Assembly: GCA_007117945.1 (NCBI GenBank)
Contig: SKTN01000401.1
Span: 1 to 5,820, forward strand
Length of the DNA stretch: 5,820 nucleotides
Origin: Nitriliruptoraceae bacterium
GTDB lineage: Bacteria; Actinomycetota; Nitriliruptoria; Nitriliruptorales; Nitriliruptoraceae
Reading direction: 5' to 3'
The translations under genes and the position numbers were made by a program. The notes under the pieces were generated by a model that saw only the letters and a list, made by a program, of their open reading frames with translations, was not told where the DNA came from and searched no databases. Positions 1 through 5,773 of this stretch are shown here, one piece after another. Position 1 is the stretch's first letter; each line of letters begins with the position of its first letter.

Positions 1-860
1 CCCACGGCAACCAGCCCCTCGAGCCCGAGGAGATCCGCGAGGACGGCACCAAGGTGTTCCGCCTGGTGGCGGAGATCTTCGACTGGGAGCTCGAGCCCGG
101 GGTGTTCGTGGAGGGTTGGGGCTACAACGGCCAGATCCCGGGCCCGGTGATCCAGGTCGACGTCGGTGACGAGGTCGAGGTCATCGTCGACAACGAACTC
201 CCCATGGGTACCGATGTGCACTGGCATGGTGTCCGGGTACCGAACGACCAGGACGGCGTGGCACCCCTCACCCAGGACCTGATCCAGGCCGGCGAGAGCT
301 TCACCTACCGGTTCACGGCGACCGAACCCGCCATCGGGATGTACCACCCCCACCACCATGGCCAGATGAAGCTGCCCAACGGCATGTTCGGCGCCTTCAT
401 CATCGGCGAGGTCGGTGTGGACATCCCCTTCCCCAGCGGCGAGATCGGCGGCAAGGACGTGCCCGAGGACATCGACGTGGTGGCGGAGATCCCGATGATC
501 CTCAACGACGCCGGCACGATCGGGCTGAGCATCAACGGCAAGTCCTTCCCCGCCACGGAGCCCATCGTGGTGGAGGAGGGCGACTGGTTCGTGCTCCACT
601 ACTACAACGAGGGGCTGCAGATCCACCCGATGCACCTGCACCAGATGCCGCAGCTGGTGTTCGCCAAGGACGGCTTCCCCCTCGATGCGCCGCAGTGGGA
701 GGACACGGTCAACGTCGCCCCGGGCGAGCGCTACAGCGTGCTCGTGCAGGCCACCGACCCGGGGGTGTGGGTGCTGCACTGCCACATCCTCACCCACGCC
801 GAACGCGCCGAGGGGATGTTCGGGATGGTCACCGCGGTGATCGTGGAGGAGGCCGCCTGA
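1..860 (+). CDS. Multicopper oxidase, compact two-cupredoxin core (5' end outside window)
   Basis: Copper enzyme that probably oxidises a substrate at a type 1 copper and reduces O2 to water at a trinuclear centre; the substrate cannot be told. The frame is open to the left edge (first full codon at 3, 285 residues visible), so the GTG at 54 is internal, not the start. Numbering from codon 1 at base 3, the copper motifs are HWHG (73-76), HPHHHG (115-120), HPMHLH (208-213) and HCHILTH (259-265), with M272 as probable axial ligand. The first two lie in the first cupredoxin domain and the last two in the second. Only about 88 residues separate the pairs, so there is no room for the middle domain of three-domain laccases. 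The only type 1 Cys (C260) is in the second domain. The missing N-terminus probably holds an export signal (inference). A copper nitrite reductase is less likely, because the full laccase-type HCHxxxH motif is present. The family call is firm; substrate and gene name are not. Confidence 0.9.
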   Translation, partial: HGNQPLEPEEIREDGTKVFRLVAEIFDWELEPGVFVEGWGYNGQIPGPVIQVDVGDEVEVIVDNELPMGTDVHWHGVRVPNDQDGVAPLTQDLIQAGESFTYRFTATEPAIGMYHPHHHGQMKLPNGMFGAFIIGEVGVDIPFPSGEIGGKDVPEDIDVVAEIPMILNDAGTIGLSINGKSFPATEPIVVEEGDWFVLHYYNEGLQIHPMHLHQMPQLVFAKDGFPLDAPQWEDTVNVAPGERYSVLVQATDPGVWVLHCHILTHAERAEGMFGMVTAVIVEEAA

Positions 861-876
861 GCGTCCGGCGGGGGCC

Positions 877-908
877 ACGGCCCGTTCGTCGTGGGGCGAG
901 CGGGCCGT
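877..908 (+). terminator. Strong hairpin after the oxidase gene, probable terminator without U-tract
   Basis: A 14-bp stem begins 17 bases after the oxidase stop. ACGGCCCG (877-884) pairs perfectly with CGGGCCGT (901-908). The inner bases 885-890 pair with 895-900 (two G-U pairs), leaving a GTGG loop at 891-894. It is followed by TACCCTG rather than a run of T, so it is not a classical intrinsic terminator. U-less hairpins are often proposed as terminators in high-GC actinomycetes. Its position between an unrelated gene and a riboswitch leader supports a role in separating the two transcripts. Termination itself is inferred. Confidence 0.55.
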
Positions 909-914
909 TACCCT
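885..914 (+). promoter_or_regulatory. Weak candidate promoter for the thiamine operon
   Basis: TACCCT at 909-914 fits a TANNNT -10 element. The best -35 at a tolerable distance is TTCGTC (885-890, 18-base spacer), which matches TTGACA only in its first two bases. If used, transcription would start near 921, just before the 923-941 hairpin and about 25 bases before the riboswitch. A promoter is expected somewhere between the oxidase and the riboswitch, but this sequence match is poor and it overlaps the hairpin at 877-908. Confidence 0.2.
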
Positions 915-922
915 GCCCCCCA

Positions 923-941
923 CGGCGCCTTGAGGGCGCCG
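923..941 (+). repeat. Inverted repeat (7-bp hairpin) just upstream of the riboswitch
   Basis: CGGCGCC (923-929) and GGCGCCG (935-941) form a perfect 7-bp stem around a TTGAG loop. It ends three bases before the first pair of riboswitch stem P1. No T-run follows. It could insulate the aptamer fold from upstream RNA, stabilise the 5' end of the transcript, or be part of the termination zone of the upstream gene. The sequence does not decide between these. Confidence 0.4.
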
Positions 942-944
942 CAC

Positions 945-1055
945 TGACACCCGGGGAGCTCGTGCAGTCGAGCTGAGAGGGTGACCGGCCCATCGCGGCG
1001 GCGTCACCGACCCGTGGAACCTGCACCGGGTAATGCCGGCGAGAGGGAGGTGACA
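945..1055 (+). promoter_or_regulatory. TPP riboswitch (THI-box) controlling the thiamine salvage operon
   Basis: Senses thiamine diphosphate (TPP) in the nascent mRNA. All conserved parts are present. P1 pairs 945-951 with 1049-1055, with one A-A mismatch. P2 pairs CGGG (952-955) with CCCG (1011-1014). P3 pairs AGCTCG (957-962) with CGAGCT (969-974). The pyrimidine-sensing CTGAGA is at 973-978. An optional P3a pairs GGTGAC (980-985) with GTCACC (1003-1008). P4 pairs CCT (1020-1022) with AGG (1044-1046). P5 pairs CCGG (1026-1029) with CCGG (1036-1039) around the hallmark TAAT (1031-1034). The conserved 3' GCG...AGGGA carries one extra base (GCGAGAGGGA, 1039-1048). It lies directly before thiamine pyrophosphokinase and the importer genes, exactly the expected targets. 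No terminator follows, and the ribosome binding site lies within P4/P1, so control is most likely translational. Confidence 0.96.
1046..1053 (+). promoter_or_regulatory. Ribosome binding site of the pyrophosphokinase, embedded in the riboswitch
   Basis: GGAGGTGA is a full 8-base match to the 16S anti-Shine-Dalgarno region. Its GGAGG ends 7 bases before the GTG at 1058, which fixes that start. G1046 belongs to P4, and bases 1049-1053 lie in the 3' strand of P1 (1053 sits at its A-A mismatch). When TPP stabilises the aptamer, the site should therefore be inaccessible. Confidence 0.9.
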
Positions 1056-1057
1056 CC

Positions 1058-1750
1058 GTGGACGCTCGCCCCGATCACCCGCGTGAGCGCGCCGCGGGCG
1101 CGCGGGAGGTGATCGTGCTCGCCGGTGGCGAGCGCGTCGTCACCCCGCTGTCCGGTCCCCTGCCGCCGGCGGACACCGTCATCGCCGCGGACAGCGGGCT
1201 GGCGTCGGCTGCCACCCTGGGGCTGAAGGTCGATCTGCTCGTCGGTGACCTCGACTCCGTCGACGGCGACGATCTGGCCCGCGCCGAGGCGCTCGGGACC
1301 CGCGTCGACCGCCATCCTGAGGACAAGGACCGCACGGACCTGGCCATCGCCCTGGACGCCGTCCTGGAGCAGGGTCCGGCCGAGGTGACCATCGTCGGCG
1401 GCCACGGTGGCCGCCTCGACCACCTCCTTGCCAACGTGGCACTGCTGGCCGCACCGCAGTACGCGCAGCTGCGCATCCGCGCGCTGCTGGGTCCTGCCCT
1501 GCTGCACGTGGTCCGCGATGAGGTGGCGCTCGAGGGCCAACCCCACGAGCTGATCAGCCTGCTCGCGGTCCACGGCGAGGCCCGCGGGGTGACCACCCAC
1601 GGGCTGCGGTTCCCGCTCCACGACGCGGTCCTGCACCCGGGCTCCTCCCGGGGTGTCAGCAACCGGTTCTCCCGGCAGCACGCACACATCCGCCTCGAGG
1701 ACGGGGTCGTGGTCGTCGTGCAGCCGGGCCAGGACGACCCCGACCGCTGA
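1058..1750 (+). CDS. thiN: Thiamine pyrophosphokinase
   Basis: Cytoplasmic enzyme transferring pyrophosphate from ATP to thiamine, giving thiamine diphosphate and AMP in one step. The 230-residue protein is close to the bacterial family's usual size. Family motifs appear in order: ADSG (44-47), GDLDSV (63-68, acidic metal/ATP site), DKDRTD (89-94) followed by the AL helix, and GGHGGRLDH (114-122). The C-terminal thiamine-binding part has GVTTHGLRFPL (177-187) and SSRGVSN (196-202). The GTG start is set by the ribosome binding site at 1046-1053; the first 16 residues are charged and probably flexible. It is the first gene after the TPP riboswitch and heads the importer operon, so its product is the molecule that shuts off its own translation. 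The following gene begins 20 bases after its stop. The symbol follows Bacillus thiN; it is not the ThiN-type thiamine-phosphate synthase. Confidence 0.95.
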   Translation: MDARPDHPRERAAGAREVIVLAGGERVVTPLSGPLPPADTVIAADSGLASAATLGLKVDLLVGDLDSVDGDDLARAEALGTRVDRHPEDKDRTDLAIALDAVLEQGPAEVTIVGGHGGRLDHLLANVALLAAPQYAQLRIRALLGPALLHVVRDEVALEGQPHELISLLAVHGEARGVTTHGLRFPLHDAVLHPGSSRGVSNRFSRQHAHIRLEDGVVVVVQPGQDDPDR

Positions 1751-1757
1751 ACAGCGG
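1744..1757 (+). repeat. Small inverted repeat across the kinase stop codon
   Basis: CCGCTG (1744-1749) and CAGCGG (1752-1757) are perfectly complementary around AA; the realistic fold is a 5-bp stem with a GAAC loop. It contains the TGA at 1748-1750 and ends 3 bases before the GGAG of the next gene. It could be chance in this GC-rich DNA, or it could link translation of the kinase to opening of the thiB ribosome binding site. Confidence 0.25.
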
Positions 1758-1760
1758 ACT

Positions 1761-1764
1761 GGAG
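1761..1764 (+). promoter_or_regulatory. Ribosome binding site of the thiB-like gene
   Basis: GGAG ends 6 bases before the ATG at 1771. It supports that start and independent initiation of this gene. Confidence 0.7.
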
Positions 1765-1770
1765 CATCCC

Positions 1771-2970
1771 ATGACCGCACCATCACCCCTGCCACGCCCC
1801 CGTACGACGTCACCGGTCCACCGCCGTGGCCGCCGGCCGTGGCTCTTCGCCGCCGTCGCAGCCGCGGCGCTCCTGCTCGCCGCCTGTGCACAGGACCCCG
1901 ATGACGAGGCCCCCGACCCCGGGGCGGACCCGGCCGAGGAGGAGCCGGACGACGACGAGCCGGTCGAGGAGGACGCCCCCGACACCGACGCCGCAGAGGA
2001 CCCCGCCGGCACGACGGTGACCCTGCTGACCCACGACTCCTTCGACGTCTCCGAGGAGGTGCTGGAGGCCTTCACCGACGAGACGGGCGTCGAGGTGTCC
2101 GTCGTGCCCCTCGGCGACGCCGGCACGGCCCTGAACCAGGCGATCCTGACCCGCGACGCACCCCAGGGTGACCTGCTCTTCGGTGTGGACAACAGCTTCC
2201 TGTCCCGGGCGCTGGACGAGGAGCTGTTCGTCGCGCACGACAGCCCTGCGCTGGCCGAGGTCGACGAGCGCTTCGTCCTCGACCCCGAGCTGGGCGCCCT
2301 GCCCGTGACCTACGGCGACGTGTGCCTCAACCACGACGTCGAGTGGTTCGCCGAGCGGGACCTGGAGGTCCCCACCGACCTCGCCGACCTCACCGACCCG
2401 GCCTACGAGGGCCTGCTCGCCGTCCAGAACCCGGCGACCTCCTCCCCCGGGCTGTCCTTCCTGCTGGCGACCATCGACCGGTTCGGCGAGGACGGCTACC
2501 TCGACTTCTGGTCGGATCTAGTGGACAACGACGTGGTCGTGACCGACGGCTGGTCCGAGGCCTACTACGACGAGTTCAGCGGCACCGGCGGTGGCGACCG
2601 GCCGCTGGTCGTCTCCTACGCCTCCAGCCCGCCCGCGGAGGTGTTCTTCGCCGACCCCCAGCCGGACGAGGCGCCCACGGGCGTGATCGAGGCTTCCTGC
2701 TTCCGCCAGGTGGAGTTCGTCGGCATCCTCGAGGGCGCCGAGAACCCGGCCGGTGCGCGGCTGCTGGTCGACTTCATGCTCGGCCAGCGGTTCCAGGAGG
2801 ACCTGCCGTTGACCATGTTCGTCTTCCCCGTCAACACCGAGGCGGCACTCCCCGAGGTGTTCGAGGAGCACGCCGTCGTTCCCGACGAGCCCCTGGAGAT
2901 CGACCCGGCCGCGATCGGTGAGAACCGCGAGGCCTGGATCGAGGCCTGGACCTCCACGGTGCTGCGGTGA
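1771..2970 (+). CDS. thiB: Thiamine-binding lipoprotein of an ABC importer (ThiB-like)
   Basis: Extracytoplasmic receptor that should bind thiamine (and perhaps its phosphates) and hand it to the ThiP/ThiQ membrane complex. The 399 residues begin with an Arg-rich n-region (RRGRR, 18-22), a hydrophobic stretch (about 24-38) and the lipobox LAAC (36-39), so C39 is the predicted lipid anchor. RRPWL (21-25) resembles a Tat motif, so Tat export is possible. A highly acidic, Pro-rich segment without any Lys or Arg (about 42-78) tethers the folded domain. That domain matches my recollection of E. coli ThiB in order: HDSF (88-91), GVDNS (138-142), YGDVCLN (181-187), TSSPGL (223-228), GWSEAY (260-265), SYASSP (282-287), and a C-terminal REAWIEAW like RQAWISEW. 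W261 and Y283 fall in the segments that form the thiamine pocket in ThiB. C185 and C310 could form a disulfide. An iron- or sulfate-type binding protein is unlikely given these motifs and the riboswitch. Confidence 0.93.
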   Translation: MTAPSPLPRPRTTSPVHRRGRRPWLFAAVAAAALLLAACAQDPDDEAPDPGADPAEEEPDDDEPVEEDAPDTDAAEDPAGTTVTLLTHDSFDVSEEVLEAFTDETGVEVSVVPLGDAGTALNQAILTRDAPQGDLLFGVDNSFLSRALDEELFVAHDSPALAEVDERFVLDPELGALPVTYGDVCLNHDVEWFAERDLEVPTDLADLTDPAYEGLLAVQNPATSSPGLSFLLATIDRFGEDGYLDFWSDLVDNDVVVTDGWSEAYYDEFSGTGGGDRPLVVSYASSPPAEVFFADPQPDEAPTGVIEASCFRQVEFVGILEGAENPAGARLLVDFMLGQRFQEDLPLTMFVFPVNTEAALPEVFEEHAVVPDEPLEIDPAAIGENREAWIEAWTSTVLR

Positions 2971-4688
2971 CCCTCGCCGCCCGGCCCGCGGGGACGCGCC
3001 GCGGGTCGCGGCGGCGACCACGTACGCGCCGGTGGCTGGCCACCGCCGGGCTCCTCGTGCTGCCGGTGGTGTTCCTCGGCTGGTTCTTCGCCTGGCCCGT
3101 CACCGCGATCGTGTGGCAGGGACTGGCACCCGAGGGCGATCTCGAGCTCGGGGTCCTCGGCCGCGCCGTCACCGATCCGGGTGTTCGGTCCGTTGCCTGG
3201 TTCACCCTGTGGCAGGCCGTGGTCTCCACGTCGCTGACCCTGCTCGTGGCGCTGCCGGGTGCCTACACCCTCTCCCGTCAGCGCTTCCGCGGCCGCGGCG
3301 TCCTGCAGGCGGCGGTGACGGTGCCCTTCGTCCTGCCGACGGTGGTGGTGGGCTCGGCGTTCCTGGCGCTGCTGGGCCCCCGCAGCCCGATCAACGCGGC
3401 CCTGGTGGCCGTCCTCGGCGACGAGGCGCCCGCCCTCGACCTGCGCCGCACGGTGACCGCGATCCTGCTCGCCCACGTGTTCTTCAACTACGCCGTGGTC
3501 GTGCGCACCGTCGGCGGGCTGTGGTCGATGCTCGACCCCCGCCTCGAGGACGCTGCCCGGGTGCTGGGCGCCTCGCGCTGGCGTGCCTTCCGCGAGGTGA
3601 CCTGGCCGCTGCTGCGCCCCGCCGTCGCGGCGTCGGCGGCGATCGTGTTCCTGTTCACCTTCACCTCCTTCGGCGTGGTGCTGATCCTCGGTGGGCCGGG
3701 GAGGGCCACCATCGAGGTGGAGATCCACCGCGCCACGACCCAGCTGTTGGACCTCCCCCTGGCCTCCACCCTGGCGCTGCTGCAGCTGGCGGCGGTGCTC
3801 GCCGCCCTGGCGGTGTACGGGCGGCTGACCCGACGCGCCCAGGTGCAGCAGCGGCTGGTGGCCAGCCACACCACGCAGCGGCGGCCCCAGGGCCGTGGGG
3901 AGCGGGCCCTGCTGGCCGCCAACCTGGTGGTGATCGTCGGTCTGGTCCTCAGCCCGCTGGCGGTGCTGGTGGAGCGCTCCCTGGTCACCGCCGAGGGCTA
4001 CGGGCTGGACAACTGGCGCCGGCTGCTGACCGACGACACGAGCACGGTGCTGGCGGTGCCGGCCGCCGACGCGGTCCGCAACTCCCTGCTGTTCGGGGTC
4101 AGCGCCACCCTGGTGGCCCTGGTGATCGGCACCTTGGCGGCCTCGGCCGCGACCCTGGATCGGGGACGGCTCACCGGGCTGGTCGACCGGGCGCTGATGG
4201 TGCCGCTCGGCACCTCGGCGGTGACCGTGGGCTTCGGCTTCCTCATCGCCCTGGACCGTCCCCTGGACCTGCGCGGCTCACCGCTGCTGGTCCCCCTCGC
4301 CCAGGCCCTGATCGCCACCCCCTTCGTGGTCCGGACCCTGCTGCCCGTGCTGCGCTCGATCGACCGGCGGCTGCGCGAGGCCGCAGCGGTGCTGGGGGCC
4401 CGACCGCTGCGGGTGTGGCGTGAGATCGACCTGCCCATCGTCGGCCGCGCCCTGCTGGTGGCGGCCGGGTTCTCCTTCGCCATCGCCGTCGGCGAGTTCG
4501 GCGCCACCGTGTTCGTCGCCCGTGCCAACCTGCCCACCATGCCCGTCGCGATCTTCCGGCTCCTCGGCCGCCCCGGGGTCGCCAACTTCGGCCAGGCCAT
4601 GGCGATGTCCACCCTGCTCGCCGCCATCACCGCGACGGCGCTGCTGGCCATCGACCGGCTGCGGGTCGGCCAGATCGGACGCTTCTGA
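2967..4688 (+). CDS. thiP: Thiamine ABC transporter permease, two fused permease domains (ThiP-like)
   Basis: Membrane channel of the thiamine importer. Its 573 residues (E. coli ThiP is about 536) hold two complete permease halves in one chain. The N-terminus is cytoplasmic and very basic (about residues 7-22), followed by the first membrane span (about 24-50). Each half carries the EAA loop that docks on the ATPase: EDAARVLG starting at E194 with P214 at its end, and EAAAVLG starting at E471 with P490 at its end. A polar Arg/Gln-rich linker (about 286-312) joins the halves. About twelve membrane spans are expected from the hydrophobic pattern; I did not run a predictor. The GTG start lies in a GTGA overlap with the thiB stop (2967-2970), and no strong ribosome binding site precedes it, so translation is probably coupled. 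Iron and sulfate transporters share this fold; the thiamine assignment rests on the neighbours. Confidence 0.93.
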   Translation: MTLAARPAGTRRGSRRRPRTRRWLATAGLLVLPVVFLGWFFAWPVTAIVWQGLAPEGDLELGVLGRAVTDPGVRSVAWFTLWQAVVSTSLTLLVALPGAYTLSRQRFRGRGVLQAAVTVPFVLPTVVVGSAFLALLGPRSPINAALVAVLGDEAPALDLRRTVTAILLAHVFFNYAVVVRTVGGLWSMLDPRLEDAARVLGASRWRAFREVTWPLLRPAVAASAAIVFLFTFTSFGVVLILGGPGRATIEVEIHRATTQLLDLPLASTLALLQLAAVLAALAVYGRLTRRAQVQQRLVASHTTQRRPQGRGERALLAANLVVIVGLVLSPLAVLVERSLVTAEGYGLDNWRRLLTDDTSTVLAVPAADAVRNSLLFGVSATLVALVIGTLAASAATLDRGRLTGLVDRALMVPLGTSAVTVGFGFLIALDRPLDLRGSPLLVPLAQALIATPFVVRTLLPVLRSIDRRLREAAAVLGARPLRVWREIDLPIVGRALLVAAGFSFAIAVGEFGATVFVARANLPTMPVAIFRLLGRPGVANFGQAMAMSTLLAAITATALLAIDRLRVGQIGRF

Positions 4689-5773
4689 TGCTCGCGATCC
4701 GCGGCGTGACCCTCGCCTACGACGACACGGTCGTGGTCCACGATCTCGACCTCGATGCCGCTGATGGGGAGGTGCTGTGCCTCCTGGGCCCGAGCGGGTG
4801 CGGCAAGTCGACGCTCCTACGGGCCATCGCCGGCCTCGAGCCGCTGCAGGCCGGCACGATCCACCTCGATGACCGTGACCTCGCGGGACTGCGCCCGGAC
4901 CAGCGTGAGGTGGGCCTGATGTTCCAGGAGCACGCGCTGTTCCCCCACCGCAGCGTCGCGGAGAACGTCGGGTTCGGCCCGCGGGTCCACGGGCTGGCGC
5001 CCGACGCTGTGGGCGAGCGGGTGCGCGAGGCGCTGGAGCTGGTTGGGCTCGCCGGTACCGAGCACCGGGGCGTCGACCAGCTCTCGGGTGGCGAGCGGCA
5101 GCGCGTCGCCCTGGCACGCGCCATCGCGCCCCGGCCACGGCTGCTGATGCTGGACGAGCCGCTGGGCTCCCTCGACCGCGCGCTGCAGACCCGGCTCCTC
5201 GCGGAACTGCCCGAGGTGCTCGCCGAGCTCGGTACCACGGTGGTCTACGTCACCCATGACCAGGACGAGGCCCTGGCCCTGGCCGACCGCGTGGCCGTGA
5301 TGCGCGCGGGACGGATCGAGCAGCAGGCCACACCCGACCGCCTGTGGCGCACCCCGCGGACCAGCTTCGTGGCAGGGTTCCTCGGGCTCGACCAGCAGCT
5401 GCCCGTACGGGTCGACACCGCTGCGGTGCACACACCGCTGGGCAGCCTCGCGCGCCGCGCCGTGAGCGCAGCCGAGGGCACCGTGCGCGAGGGTGCGACC
5501 CGGGCCGTGCTCCTGCCGGAGGCGATCCGCCTCCTGGACGACGATGAGGCGCTGCCCGCCGACCACCTCGCCGTCACGGGAACCGTGCTGCGCCGTCGCT
5601 TCCGGGGGGACCACCTCCAGGTGACCGTACGCGTCACCGGCTCCACCGACCACGACACCCCACTCGACCTGCGGGCGCTGTCGCTGCGCGACGCCGCGCC
5701 GCCGGACGCGGTGGTGCGGCTGGCGATCGATCCGGCCGGCGTGCACCTGCTCGCCCCCGACCCCCGGCCCTGA
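4688..5773 (+). CDS. thiQ: ABC transporter ATP-binding protein with C-terminal TOBE-like domain (ThiQ-like)
   Basis: ATPase that powers thiamine import, binding the EAA loops of the permease on the cytoplasmic face. Nucleotide-binding motifs are all intact: A-loop Y11, Walker A GPSGCGKST (34-42), Q-loop FQEH (79-82), signature LSGGERQ (132-138), Walker B LLMLDEP (152-158), D-loop GSLD (160-163) and switch H190. Residues after about 235 form an extra region ending in a TOBE-like beta domain (about 285-357), as in the CysA/FbpC/PotA class. E. coli ThiQ, at about 232 residues, lacks it. The total is 361 residues. The ATG overlaps the thiP stop by one base (TGATG, 4686-4690) with only a weak upstream purine stretch, which suggests translational coupling. 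Substrate specificity comes from ThiB and operon context rather than from this protein, so ThiQ is a contextual name. Confidence 0.92.
   Translation: MLAIRGVTLAYDDTVVVHDLDLDAADGEVLCLLGPSGCGKSTLLRAIAGLEPLQAGTIHLDDRDLAGLRPDQREVGLMFQEHALFPHRSVAENVGFGPRVHGLAPDAVGERVREALELVGLAGTEHRGVDQLSGGERQRVALARAIAPRPRLLMLDEPLGSLDRALQTRLLAELPEVLAELGTTVVYVTHDQDEALALADRVAVMRAGRIEQQATPDRLWRTPRTSFVAGFLGLDQQLPVRVDTAAVHTPLGSLARRAVSAAEGTVREGATRAVLLPEAIRLLDDDEALPADHLAVTGTVLRRRFRGDHLQVTVRVTGSTDHDTPLDLRALSLRDAAPPDAVVRLAIDPAGVHLLAPDPRP

Noticed and set aside
54..56. GTG as the start of the oxidase
   Set aside because: The frame is open to the window edge and the residues before it (beginning HGNQPL) look like normal protein sequence of this oxidase family, so the gene begins upstream.
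930..958. TTGAGG (930-935) as a -35 promoter element
   Set aside because: The -10 position would fall at about 953-958 (GGGGAG), inside the aptamer, with no resemblance to a -10. Transcription would also begin within the riboswitch and destroy it.
1004..1891. 295-residue open frame on the minus strand
   Set aside because: Antisense to the riboswitch, the kinase and the thiB start. The composition is a mirror of the sense codons and there is no convincing ribosome binding site.
2616..3869. 417-residue open frame on the minus strand
   Set aside because: Its product is low-complexity His/Gln/Gly/Arg-rich and antisense to clear thiB and thiP coding sequence. Such shadow frames are common in DNA with G/C at nearly every third position.
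2918..4423. 501-residue open frame on the plus strand in another phase
   Set aside because: Arg/Pro/Gly/Ala-rich product with no recognisable motif, overlapping almost all of thiP, whose EAA loops and membrane spans are clear.
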